Shown: positions 26,340-38,700 of the stretch, one piece after another | Position numbering within the stretch: position 1 is the first letter of the stretch | How the letters are laid out: every line of letters starts with the position of its first letter | Source: Homalodisca vitripennis | Taxonomy: Eukaryota > Arthropoda > Insecta > Hemiptera > Cicadellidae | DNA length: 64,000 nt | Assembly: GCF_021130785.1 (NCBI RefSeq) | Contig: NC_060215.1 | Location: forward strand, 117,452,501 to 117,516,500 | Direction of reading: 5' to 3' | The notes under the pieces: model-generated | The model's database searches: none | Seen by the model: the letters and a program-made list of their open reading frames with translations, nothing else | Told to the model about the DNA's origin: nothing | Translations under genes and position numbers: made by a program

Positions 26340-26371
26340 AATAATTTATATCAGCATTGTAAGTGATCACA
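26340..26371. repeat. Right arm of the 32-bp inverted pair
   Basis: Reverse complement of 22620-22651 with a single mismatch (C versus A after TATCAG). It lies about 580 bp beyond the 5' end of the LINE. Confidence 0.8.
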
Positions 26372-27299
26372 ACTTTTGTGCACTCCATAAACATTTATAA
26401 GCAGTTAAAGACTTATATTCTCAACAACTGCATTTTTGAACTGCCAACCTCATTCGTAGAGTAGCAGTCTAAGCCCATTTCAAACTATACAATATTTTTA
26501 CGATCAATAAGTAGGCCTTGAAACTGTTCAAATTATTAGTTTTTTATTACTAAAATTGTAAATACGTATAGTCTCAGCACCCTCAATATGCTGGTGCAAA
26601 TTGATTCAACTTTACATCTAAAGATATACTGTTTACCTAGTTACGTTTCTTCATGTTAGGCTTTGTAAATATTTAGGGTAATGCTTATCTGTGGGGTAGC
26701 TTTAGCCCTGTTCAAAATTCTGTTCTAAACTGTATCAGTTGAATTTACATATCACTTAATTTAATACAGAAACAATGTTACTAAACATTTCACTTGTTCG
26801 CCATTTCTCCTATCCTAAACCATTCATAAAACACTTTTCTGAAATATCTTAATTTAATGCATGTAAATGTCGTGAGATATATGGTTCCAATTATTAGATT
26901 TATTAACCCTTTCTTTAGATAAGGTGTAACAGTTACAAGGTGGAAATACGCCCACCACGTGTCGTAACAGCTTCGCTTAGGTTGCAGGCAAAATTAAAAA
27001 TCTACAGCTCCTTTCATTATCGAGATGTCCCGTGGATAGATAGACAGGCAGGCATCATCTAAATATAAGTTAAAACTAAAATACCGCATCATAGAACTCA
27101 TTCTGGTACCTATATAGGAAGTGTCATACAACATCTCAAATCTACATATGAAATATTTCTCGACATACCTTCACACATGATAAATTCATTATACAAATGA
27201 GATAAATAAATATTTTGCTGACATGGGATCATTTGAAGAAACTCAGAAAGAGTTGGAACATTTTTATAACTGAACAAAAAGCCTGGCCCTCAATGCAGA
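26372..27299. other. AT-rich stretch with a decayed repeat
   Basis: At about 26920-27060 a GC-richer block ends in CGAGATGTCCCGTGGATAG. A similar 'cgagatatc...ggacagacgg' string stands near 29160, so both may be decayed copies of one repeat. Confidence 0.3.
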
Positions 27300-27680
27300 A
27301 TTTACATTTATGGAGTTGTGTGATGGGCGGTGGGCGCTGATTAAATAGGGATTGAAATGATAAACGCAGTTAGCTCATATGCTATTGTGGCCTTCACTCA
27401 TCTGGTAAACAAACCACTGAATATAATTAAATTTCTTAAGTCCTGGAAGATAAGCATAGCTCGACTCCTAGCAAAAAAGCAGAGCCCTTCCAGAGTCAGT
27501 GATTTTAGGCCAATGCTGATTCTGCTTGCCATGTCAAAAATAGTAGAGAATTCAACAACTATTTAAGTTCATGGCAAACCAGGATATTCTACCTTACAGG
27601 CTTCAATAAAGATTTAGGAGAAATCATGGCACCTGTACAGCACTTGTCTACCTATTTGATAACTCGTTTGAGACACGAGA
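27300..27680 (+). pseudogene. LINE reverse transcriptase fragment
   Basis: The frame reads FLKSWKISIARLLAKKQSPS then VSDFRPMLILLAMSKIVE, the N-terminal fingers region of LINE reverse transcriptases (normally 'W+xaxvxPixKK... DyRPIsiLpxlSKixE'). A further frame-shifted block near 27590-27660 reads like the following 'GFRxGrgTctAL' region. No catalytic YADD remains. Confidence 0.65.
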
Positions 27681-27789
27681 TGGGGGCAGTTGTAGCTCGT
27701 TAGTTTAGCTTGACTACTCTCAAGCTGAAAATTAGCAGAATGGGGCTGTCCTACTTTGGTTCGAAGACTAAAAAGGTAGTCAAGTATTT

Positions 27790-28570
27790 TTGACGTGACA
27801 ACGTCTTAAATTAGGTTGCGGCTCGGAGTCACTCATGAAAAAGTGTAACGCCCGGTAACGTTACGATGCCCGTCCAGTGGGTCCGCCGCACGGGATCCGC
27901 ACGGGATAAAGCAGATAACTGTGGGTCCGCCGCACGGGATAAAGCAGATAACTATGTTTATTCGTGAAAATGTGGAGTGCTTAGATTCGTCATTTACAAC
28001 AACTACAACAATAAAGGTAAATAATTGTACACTGATATTTCATTATCGTAAACTATGATTGATTGATTAATTGTTAGATTGACACAAAAGTTGAGAAACT
28101 GAGTTTATAGGTTATGTCATACTATTGACAAATGTTGATAGTGTTAAGTAAATTATTAGTTTAAATCACTCTGCAATCAATCGTAATTCAGTCGATTGAG
28201 AAGAAACAGCGCGTATTGCTAGTCAAACATTTAAAATAACAAATTATAACCTCTAACCTGTCATAACAGTGCGACCAAACAAACGAACTAAACCGACCAA
28301 TCACCACGCGCGGAGTTAGAATTTAACTGTGTTTAGCAAGAATTTCAAATTCCAATTTTAGTAAATGTTTTATTCAACTTTACCATTTACAATAACAAAT
28401 TTTAATTAATTTCAAATTATGTACAATGTTTTAGTAAACAAAATATATTTCTATAGTTAAAATTTGTGCAATTCTTATTTTCATTCAATTCCTTGTTCCT
28501 ATTGTGCAATTTAATAATATTCATATCAATAAATATTCTACCGAGAAAAAGACGTTGTCACGTAAAATCT
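27790..28570. mobile_element. Candidate MITE with ACGTGACAACGTCTT ends
   Basis: GACGTGACAACGTCTT near 27797-27812 reappears inverted as AAGACGTTGTCACG near 28548-28561, about 740 bp apart. The interior is non-coding, with a GC-rich duplicated block at 27877-27953. I cannot see a clear target duplication, so the element borders are uncertain. Confidence 0.45.
27877..27953. repeat. GC-rich tandem duplication
   Basis: GTGGGTCCGCCGCACGGGAT plus AAAGCAGATAACT occurs twice (27877-27920 and 27921-27953). The first copy carries an extra internal 11-bp duplicate of CCGCACGGGAT. It stands out against the AT-rich surroundings. Confidence 0.9.
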
Positions 28571-29689
28571 TCGCCCGTAAAACCGACTTTACAGGCAACC
28601 ATAATTTTTTTTGTTCAAAATTTAGTAAGTATATAGGCTAGTCTGTGTAAAGACTTAACATATGAACTGTAATTTATTTCAGTCTTTCACCATAGTAAAA
28701 AGTTATGTCTTCTTAGTATTAGTTTTCGTTATAGTAAATTAATGACTACAGTTATTGGGAAAAACACTGTACTTATTGACAATCGCTCTCAATAAAAGGC
28801 GTATTATTATTATTCACATTTTTGTTTCATTACATTGGGTTTCATTTCACTGTCAAGATAATAAAAGTCTAGACATCAAGTCACTATACAGTAAGATTAT
28901 ATATGTGATGGGATATTTAAGGTACATTTGTGAATATGTTACATTTTTTTAATCTCTTATGGCTGTATTGAGTTGGTTTATAAATTTATGTATTCACTAT
29001 TTTCTCAATGCCATGCCATCATGGTTACCCTTAAGACCAAGGTAAATATATTGGCTAATGCTCAGCCACATCCCATGGAGTGACATGCACCACTATCGAA
29101 CTCAGTGTTCCTGATATAGAACTTAAGCTTCATGCACAATATCAAGTCAGTTCGTTTTCGAGATATCATGCGGACAGACGGACAGAAACAAAATAATTCT
29201 CGCATCTCGAGTGATAGACTTTGCTGACGCTCGGTCAATTAGAACAGCAGCATTTCATTATCTGTGGAGATTCTTTCTCTCCTCATAATAGCGCGTCTTG
29301 TTTATATGTTCGCTGCATGCTCTTAAAACGCTTTGTAATTGTTACTCTAATCGGTGATCGTGTTCCATATTCCATCTGCCAACGGATTTGAAACCCTCGA
29401 AACTTTAGATGCTCTTTAAAACAAAGTTAATTTGATCAAGATGTAACAAAAATTCAGTCAAACTGATCACATATGAGAATTCTAGTAACATTAGTTACGT
29501 TATAAAAAACTGAATTTTGGATTATTGGCTGATTTACGTTTTAGAACAGATATATGATCATTTAAAAATGTTTTATTTTTCATTAAGACAATATTGATTC
29601 GGCCAGTAAAAATATTGAAATTTAATCAAATGAAAGTGTTAAGATATCTTAAACTATTGCATTCCCATGCCTAGTATTGTTCGATTGAG
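28571..29689. other. AT-rich gap with a small decayed repeat
   Basis: Near 29060-29220 there is a block ending TCGAGATATCATGCGGACAG followed by ACGGACAG, a string common at the ends of old insect repeats. No gene seen. Confidence 0.3.
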
Positions 29690-29945
29690 TTAACAAAGAA
29701 CAGTTACAATTAAAAGAACGACTTTGTGTGATAAATACATTAGCCAGAAAATCTGAGGGCGTATTTCATCGGAACAGCCGTTGCTTCTTTGCACAACGAT
29801 CCAGTTAACTCTCAATGCCCTCTTCTGGAACAGAGCATTACTAGATGATGCTGTCATAACTCAGTCTCGATTCCACTGAGGCAAAACAACCCAGCTTAAG
29901 CAAATATAGGACAGAAATTTCAAGAGATACATCATGACATGTATA
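29690..29945 (-). pseudogene. Possible LINE ORF2 C-terminal fragment
   Basis: The - strand reads LSYICLSWVVLPQWNRD, a stop, then ALFQKRALRVN. This fits the 'hsxlxYGvxlWGns... xfxlQKRAiRii' region beyond the reverse transcriptase of Jockey/CR1-like LINEs, with a stop and changes. It is short, so the assignment is weak. Confidence 0.4.
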
Positions 29946-31575
29946 TCAGTATTAATCTGTTTGTTGAGTGTTGAAATTTGAGTCACCCATTTGAAATTAT
30001 GAGATGTCAATACAAACAATTTCTTGCTAATGCATCGACTGACAATGGTTAATGGCAAAACGGTCCAACGCCGCCGTTTACTGCTCCATAAGATTATCGT
30101 ATTATATTAATTGAAGCTCCACCAACAAGCGATTAAATAATGATCTTAATGCGCTTCATGACCAAAATTCATCCAGCGTTACTCACTGTAGCTGCATACA
30201 GCGTGTGCAGTTAAGGATGCTTCTCGATTGTTAATTAAAAACAGCTTCGTAAAAACGTACGACTTAAAACGAAATAATAATCGTGAACGGCGAATAACAA
30301 GTTTCAAATTTCAATTGATTAACTATCAATGATAGTTGTTTTTCTTTGATTAACTTTGAGATGGCGTGCTTTAATGCTTTAATCAGAAGAAATTGAAATT
30401 TGTAATTGGTAGTGCTTCCGTGTAAAAGAAAATTACAGAATGTAATTGTTTCGTATTAGTGCTCTACAGTTCTGTAGTCATATTAAATGCCTGGTTTTCA
30501 GTGGTTGGCTACAAAACACTATGTTATAAAATAACAATAGTAAAACATAGTTCAATATTGATAATAGAAATGAAATAATACTAACAATAAAACGGAGTAT
30601 ATGGTTGTTTTATAATAGGAGAAGTTGATACTTCAGTATTGAGTCACATTATATCAACATAGCTTAGAACAGAAAACGCAGTAACCATATTACAATTTAT
30701 GTTAGCACTTATATAAATGACCTTGAGCAGGAGGCCATGCAGCTATTGAGTGACTTTTTAGGTCAATGTGCCACATTGGTGACAGTACATCATAATCTGA
30801 TTATGACGTGAGACGTTCGATTCGAGTAGCTATGACCGCGGATTATTAGAAAAGCATGATGTTTCTGTATTTATAAGTTCTGATAAGTTTATAAGTTCTT
30901 ATAATTCCTGATGGAAAGAACTACTGGATGAGAATTGTTTGCTGTAGAGTGAGCGGGTGGTACAAATCCTACTGAATTGTTCGGTCGCACGCGCATGTAG
31001 TATTAAAGAATACAAAGCGATCTTGTTTAACTGCGTGCACGCATAGTGATATCACGTCGCTTGACTGGTTCATACATTTTAATGGGCGCGTAAAAGGCGG
31101 ATTACATAGCTTTGTATTGCATTGTAAAACCTTTTCAGTGTTAAGTTTGTGTTCACGGAAGTTTGTTTGCCAGAACCTTCATCATTATCGAAGTCGTAAA
31201 AGTAATTTTTAAACCCCTTAAACCATTTAAATACTGCACAAAATAAAAATCATTGCCATAAAAGACGTTATACTTTTAAAGCGGTTTCTGTTGCGGTCTT
31301 TCTTACATAGATTTTCCACATACTTACTATTACTGAAGGGCCAGAAGTTTTTACACAGTGTCAAATCGTGCTCCACTTTTAAATAGCGCTATTTTAGAGT
31401 GGAGAAGGTGGAAGAGTGATGACGGAAACTGGCTAACCTTATCTTCGTGACTTGATATAAAACTCCGGTTATTTTGTAGCCATACTGTATATACTCAAAT
31501 CTGAATTTAATTGACTTATAACTCAACATTATTCTTGTCCGTTAATTAAACATCCCACTGTTTGTATCCGATTTT

Positions 31576-31576
<1 letters not shown>
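29946..31576. other. AT-rich stretch without recognised gene
   Basis: No exon, TE protein or long inverted repeat identified. Confidence 0.3.

Positions 31577-31630
<54 letters not shown>
31577..31630. repeat. (GT)27 microsatellite
   Basis: Uninterrupted GT dinucleotide run. Confidence 0.97.
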
Positions 31631-31633
<3 letters not shown>

Positions 31634-31718
31634 AGTAAGAATATTGTTAATTAGAAGTAAAGAGAAGTATTATTTTGTGGATCAGTTCCAGTGGAAGTAA
31701 ACAAAACGGGTGGCTCAA

Positions 31719-31993
31719 CAAAGAGCGGATCTAGTAGAGATTTTCGGAGGGGGCCATTTTGGTTTTAGTTTACCATTCAACTTTATTGTAACTGGTGATT
31801 TTGCATTAAGATACGACATAAATAAAATATTTTGAAAGAAATTTACTCATATCAGAAGATTACTTCATTAACTTAAGTTAATTTTATGTGTTATTGTTAC
31901 AATACAGGAGTGATCATTTGTTTAATTAAAACTTATTTTTCAATCTCGGAGGGGGCCATGGTCCCTATGACCCCTCTTATGGATACGCCACTG
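31719..31993. mobile_element. Possible hAT-type MITE
   Basis: The right end, read inward on the - strand, starts CAGTGGCGTATCCATAAGAG, a common hAT terminus. The left end (AGAGCGGATCTAG near 31721) is a degraded version. CGGAGGGGGCCAT occurs in the same orientation near both ends. I find no clean 8-bp target duplication. Confidence 0.4.
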
Positions 31994-33430
31994 GTCTTAG
32001 CAGCGAACGTAATGTACTGCATGGATCAGTTCCAAACCCGTCCTCCAGAATAGAACCGGTAGCTTCTTTACACAATCCTCCGCAACAACCCGCGCCAATC
32101 GCACCATTCACTTATTTATTTTAAATTCCCTTTAATAAAATAAGCAACGTGAGTAATTTATTTTTATGGAATTTCCGTAGATAAACTCCAATCGGTTAAC
32201 GTACTAAGTAAATTGAAAATGTGAAGGTGTTACAAATATTTTGAAATGAAGTTCAATATGTATATTTTGGTTTTGTAATATGAATTCCAGACATCTGAAA
32301 CGGCCAACAATGTTGGCTAACAGTGCAGCATCATGGCGGAGGTATAATATTTTCTGTGGAAATTTCCACTTAAGCGGATGTAAAATTGAATAACAATAAT
32401 TGTATTTAGATCAAAATCAAAACGTAGCAAAAGAGAGAAAATGTTAAGGTTAATGTACTCGCTATACCTGTTGGAGTGTCTTATTAAGTAATGAAATAAT
32501 ATATCACAATTAAGGGAAATGTTTTGGCTCAGTAATACTCTTATGTTACGACTATATAGCTTTTTGGAATAAAAATGGCATCCATTCATATTTTTAATAA
32601 AACCAGGTCCAAGACTGAAATGTTGGTGTATACAAAATCCAGACTAGTACACTAGTTCTTCTCACTACATTTCTCACAGTATTTTGAAAACGATAAAGGA
32701 AATTCCGAGACAGAAATTTTTCTGTCAAATACCGTACTGACATTTGATTTGGAAACACAGTGTATAAAAATAATTGCTTGTCCTATCAGCTGTGTTGGGA
32801 TATCACTTTGCAGTTCTGGTATAAAAATACATACTTTGGACAATGATTCAAACAAAAAATTCACCTAAAAAGCTTAAAAATTTTTAGAAATGCACTCTTA
32901 TGTGGTATATGTAAGTGCTTTTTCGATACAATGCTTTACAGACGAAAGTTAATAACACTAAAAACTGGCTAAATTATAGAGGACTTCAACCAACTCGCTA
33001 CAAAAACATTTAGGAAGCGTATGAGTGTGGAACCTACTGTAAAAAAATGGTTCGTTTTTCGGCGCTTTCAGATAGAGCGTACGGAATAAGTCAGAGTGAT
33101 AAAACACTGCGGCCGCCTTGGGGCAGACGGGTATAGCAACGGGTAAGAGGAGAGGGGTACTTTCTGACAATATCAGCATGACTCACTTCTAGGATCACAC
33201 ACCATCCATCCATTGCAGTGAACCTTAAATGTTACAAGGAAAAGTAGTACTTATTAGCACACTGGCTGCCGCGCGCTCGTCTAGAGTGAGTCGCCCACCC
33301 CTTAGCTTCAGATGGATGACCTTTGTCAGCTCTGTGCACGGCCGACCAAGCCTCCCGATTGGAGAGAGAAATGAAATAATGCTCTAGGTTGTAAAAAATG
33401 GATGACTCATCAATTATACTAAGTGCATTT
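31994..33430. other. No recognised gene
   Basis: Frames on the - strand at 32317-32589, 32652-32864 and 32958-33179 show no motif I know. A GC-rich patch lies at 33090-33370. Confidence 0.3.
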
Positions 33431-33439
33431 AAAAAATAA

Positions 33440-33700
33440 AAGTCATTTGACAGGTATTTGGTCTTCCGAGCATATGTTAGTTTGGTTATTTAAACACATA
33501 TGTGAAAGAACGGCCAAATACAAAATAATTTAACCGTAAAAAGTGAGGGCTCTGTGGTGTAATGGTAGCTCATTCACCCGGCAAGTGAGCGACCCGGGTT
33601 CGAGTCCCGGCGGAGCAAGTACTTTTTGTGATTCAATGTTTATTGAAATTAAATTAGGCTATTGCTACTTATACAAATTAAATGAACGTAAATAGTGGAT
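33440..33700 (+). repeat. SINE-like repeat with tRNA-like unit at 33549-33617
   Basis: 33549-33617 folds like a tRNA. The 7-bp acceptor pairs GCTCTGT with GCGGAGC (two wobbles), there is an A-box-like TGGTGTAATGGTAGC, and the T arm is CCGGG-TTCGAGT-CCCGG. A TTTTT run follows at 33623. The anticodon loop is off-pattern (no U33), so a working tRNA is unlikely. The flanks GGTATTTGGTCTTCCGAGCA (33452) and ATTCAATGTTTATTG...AGGCTATTGC (33632) recur at 10.4-10.6 kb, so this is a dispersed repeat. Confidence 0.65.
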
Positions 33701-33708
33701 TTAAAAAT

Positions 33709-33741
<33 letters not shown>
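33709..33741. repeat. (AT)n microsatellite
   Basis: AT dinucleotides broken once by TTT. Confidence 0.9.
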
Positions 33742-35546
33742 TTATTTAAAACAGTAAAAATGCATCAATAATGGCTAGAGTGAATAATTTTGTTTTCCCA
33801 TCAATAGGCATGTATTGATCGCTCTTATTTTGTACACTGGTATTAATTGTTTGTATCAAAACTCCCTAACAGAGTGGAATATAAAAATGTACAATTTTGA
33901 TTAAGGTAATTTCGTGATTGCTCAATACTGCAATCGCTAAATTATGTTGCATGTTCAGTTTTATATCCTCATGATGGAAGATTGGTGGTCCGCAGAAATA
34001 AATGCAGTTTCCACAACAGGAAAGTGAGTAAACGATAGAGAAGTGTGTTTGTTCTCAAACAGGAAATTAAAACTGATTATTATGGGGTGCAATACAAGGA
34101 GTTTGAAATTTTCCATACTCGCATATTTGGCGAACAACTGACTAGTTCAAATGTAGGGTAATGGTATCCTCCGAAGGGTAGTTTTTGGACGTAGCCAACT
34201 TGAACTTTTAATGGCCTCTTGCGCGCTTACTTATTCATACATTGATTCAATGGAACTTGTACACCACACCCATGTTATTTGACAGGGTTTTCTGGTTCCT
34301 ATAGTAATTTTAGAGAGTAAAAAAATGTGTATTTAATTTTTTAGAAATTAGACATTGAAACACGTTTTTTTTTTTTAAGAAAATTTGATCAAAATTGGAT
34401 AACTTTTTTATAAAGTAGGTGTCATGGTAACTCCCAAAGGGAGGTGACCAGGCGTGAAATATATGTTATATATTTATTATTAGGTATAAGAATACACCTG
34501 CAAAATTAAAAAAAAAAATTTATTATGGGAAATGGGATAACCTACAGATCCTAGGGGTCACCGGAAGGTTTAAAACATTTTAAAAGTGTATTAAATCAAC
34601 ATAAAACTTTTTAGATAACTAAGAGTTAATTTATTTTAGGTTAATTTCCTTAGTTGCCATGTATTGTTAAAGTGCAGAATACCTTCATGCCACTTGCTTG
34701 TGAGTTTACGAATACATCTTTGCACAGAGTACAATTTTTACAAGATGATAGTATATTAAAGCCACTTGCACAGCTAAAGTCCTCCATCTATTGCTACAGC
34801 TAAAAACTTGTAGCAATCTAGTGCAAATCAGTAGGTTCTCATGGTACTCATATGAAAGGCTGAACACCTGTGTCAATGTACAAATATAGACTGGATGAAA
34901 GAAAGACAATATATCACCTGTATCTGTATGGAATGAATCTTAATGGGATTGAATAACAACTTTTAATTTCAACAACAACAAAAATGTACTGTCTTATTAT
35001 GATATTAACTTACATATTGTAAAGATATCTCTAGTTTCACAAGAAAAACTAATATATAAAACGATTGTACACGAGAATGTATTATATCTATTTTTAATAT
35101 TATAGTTTCAATAAATTATAGAAAAGACAATTTTAAACTCAAATAGAAATAGGAGGTCAAGGTCAAGCTTTGAAATTGAGCTAAACATGTCATTGTTTAC
35201 ACATAACTTGACTTTGAACTGCCAATAATCATATGAAGAATCATCACTGAATTGATCAAAAACTTGACTTACACCATCTCTATTGGAATTTGTTCTGGTG
35301 TTATTCCAATTTTGTGTTATTTATTTACTGTGATTTATGTACTATGTTGTATGCATGCAGATAGAGTGGGCTGGGTTTAAAGCATTTTAGGACAAATTCC
35401 ACAAGAATGGTATTTTTTATCTTTTCCAAATTTTGAGAAGTATTGACATCCGGTTCTGAGCCTTGTAACTATATAGTAGCCAAAGTAGTGATATCCATAT
35501 ATTGTTATCCCAGCACTTGCTGTTTATTACTTTCAGAGAGACCAGG
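33742..35546. other. Upstream region of the UGT gene
   Basis: AT-rich, with no TE protein or other gene recognised. The UGT promoter and 5' UTR must lie in its right part, but I cannot point to a start site or TATA box with confidence. Confidence 0.3.
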
Positions 35547-35784
35547 ATGAGGTACCTGATCATATGGGTTCTAGCTTTGTGCGTAGTGGACAACGTACTG
35601 TCTATGAGGATACTTGCAGTACTCCCCTTCCCCGGCAAGAGTCATCACATCTTCTCCACAGGAATCATGAGAGCCTTGGCCGAGAGAGGACATGAGATAG
35701 TCGAGTACAGCCCATACCCCCCGGTCAGGCCTATACCCAACCATACACATATCGAATTCCATTCTCGTTTTGAGCAGGAAATAA
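35547..35784 (+). CDS. UGT exon 1
   Basis: Signal peptide and first part of the acceptor-binding domain (residues 1-79 plus one base). The donor is AATAA|GTTAGT, and the split Lys codon is completed in exon 2. An in-frame GTG lies upstream, but the ATG at 35547 gives the proper signal peptide. Confidence 0.9.
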
Positions 35785-38700
35785 GTTAGTTCTCATCTAT
35801 ACTTATTTTTAAATTATGTTCATTTTATTTTAATCCCCTGTTTAATTACTGAAGTATTACTGATTATCAATTAAGGATTATTTGAAGGAATAATACAATT
35901 ATTTAGATTTATCTTTTTTTGGTTAAAAATGAAACATTATGTTTTCAGAACTTATATTTGTGAAAGATTTGAAGTTTAACATTGTTCTTAGGGGCCAAAA
36001 ACTGAGATGGCTGCCAGTAAAGGCTCTTAATAACAAAGATTATGTATTCAGAAAAAATTTCTAATGATTGGAGATACTTGGGCCCAATTTGGGACAGTAT
36101 TGTACCTTTAAAAGGCATTGTAGTAAAAATGAGCATGATTGAAATTAATTATTATCAAAACAGTATCAGAGGCAAAATTAATGATGTAGTATATTACCGA
36201 ATTCTCATGTATTTCAATAATCGATAATCAATTACTGTCAAAATATTATTACAAACATATGCAGCAATACACATTCAATTAATGAAATTTTCATTTATTC
36301 AAAAGTAATGGTACTAGTATACGGATGCATTTAAAATCCATATTAAATAATTTAACTATATTTTGCATAAAAAAAATTTCATCAAAACTACTAAACTGTA
36401 ATTTGCGTTGATTGTTTCTAAAGTTGAGACTGTTCCTCATTAAATATGTGAATAGTAGAAGTTGGTAGAAAATTCATTACAATTTAAAACATCTAATAAT
36501 ATTGTTATATTCCAGAAAGTTGGACCTACGAAGACTTTATGAAGTACCCTGCCCAACGTGATAAAAGCATTTTCGGATTTAAAATTAGAAGAATCTGGGA
36601 AATAAACTATAGTGTATGTGAAGATATGTTACAAAATGAGAAAATTCAATATCTTTTGAGGTCAAAAGAAAAATTTGATGTAGTACTGACTGAAGCCACT
36701 TTTGGGGAAGAATCTATGCTAGTATTTGGACACAGATTTTCTGCCCCCACGGTGTGCATAGAGGGGTTTTTCCCTTGGAGTATTTTAAATAGATATGCTG
36801 GAAATTCACTCTCCATTGCTTCAGTGCCCGACTTCACTTCTATGGTGTTTAAAAATGAGTTATTGTCTTTCAAAGATAGGTTACTGAACTTTATATCAAT
36901 TTCTCGGTCCCTTTTTCACTACTACTACACTCATTTACCTCTTCATGACCAAATACTAAAACAGAATTACAAGTTTTCCAACACACCATCAGTAATAGAA
37001 ATGGTGAAAAATGTGTCACTGTATCTCACAAACTCTCACCCAGCCGTCATCAACTACATACAGCCCTACACCCCTAACATTGTTCCAATTGGTGGGATCC
37101 ACATAAACCCTCAGACCTCATCTGTTCCTCAGGTAAGAACACATTATTTCACATTCTTACTTTTTATATACATAGTGGAATAACTTAACTACCATTTCCT
37201 TTTAACTTATTTAATTTTAAAATAAATCAAACACTCAAGGGAATATCCAGCATACTACTTATTTGGGCCTCCTACCAAAATACAGGGGAGGGGTACTTCA
37301 ACACTTACACCTATCATTCCAATCAATTAAATGAACACTAAAATTAAATCCATCACTATATGCAAAAACTTAACAATACAATAAAAATTAAATTTAGAAA
37401 GATAAAAACTATTTTAAAATGTCAAGTAATGTAAAAGGTATACTCCAAACATTTTTGTTTTATTTTCGTTACTACAGGTCCTAATATACATGGAACTTCT
37501 TTATTTTTCAACCTATACAGTGTTTGTTCCAAATGTTATGCACACTGAAGGGATCTTGGAAACTATAAGAAATACAGCAATTGACAAAGTTGTGCGTAAC
37601 AACAAGACCAACAAATTAATGTGGTCAAGTTGATTATTGGTTCCGTCGTTCACTTGCTGAGCATAAGCAACAGTTTTTGATGAAATTGTAACAGCTCTCT
37701 TATGAAATCTGCATGAGATTTCTTCTAGTCTTTTAAAATTATTATGAAAAAGTTTTCTAGACCAGCAAACAGGAGGTGCAGTATTCTAGTACATTTTTGT
37801 AATGCGATGAAATGACCCATATTTAATAATTCATAAAAAGTGAATTTTAACTGATTTCAAAATTACCATATATGTTTTACTTTCTTCATGGTTTTCATAA
37901 AATAATAAATAAAAATCCATTTTTCTATGGTTGTGTGATCTACTACTCGGATAGGTGGTAAATCTAACTGATATATCACTGCACGCAGTGTTGAAATCAG
38001 CTGTAAAACATACAAATATTAGACAAGGTCAGTCTAAAAATGACTGTCACTAACTTTTTTTTAATTGATTAACAATACAATAGTTTGTTATATTCAAATT
38101 GTATCACAATTTATAACAAAAAATAAATAATAAAAATCATAATATAAAACAATTGAGGAGCTGGGTGCAAAAACGACCTGAGCAGCATCGGGTCGTTTTT
38201 GCGTAAAACATCTTAAATACACGGCCTTTTAATTCCTAACATTTTGGTGTTTGTTTCATTCCAATATCTTTGAAATTGGCTGAACCGTGGATTTTTTTTG
38301 CAGCAGTGTTTGACTTGATGATCACCTGTTGGACGTAAACACTAACACTTTGCTGTCTGCTGTGTTATTGTGAAGATTGTTTGGTTATGCGTCCATCGTT
38401 TTATTGGCGTAGTTAATAAGTGTCTTTTATTAGTGAATAATTAAGTGTCTTTACAGTTCTCATCCATGGAAACTGACAATGAAATGTCTGATGAAGAAAA
38501 GTCTGATGCTGAAATGTCTAATGACTCAAGTGAACTTTCAGAACATAGTGATCCTGGACCTTCGCGTAAGAGAGGGAGACGAAAGGAACGTGATAGCAGT
38601 ACGTGGAAAAGAAATGTAAATAAAAAGAGGCGAGCTGAAGGTAAATCATTTGTTAAAAATACAATAAGGGGAAATGTTAAAGTTAAGGGTAAACAGTTTT

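Noticed and set aside
33549..33617. Functional tRNA gene
   Set aside because: Acceptor and T arms fold, but the anticodon loop lacks U33 and does not give a clean 7-nt loop. Both flanks recur at 10.4 kb, so it is better explained as a SINE-like repeat.
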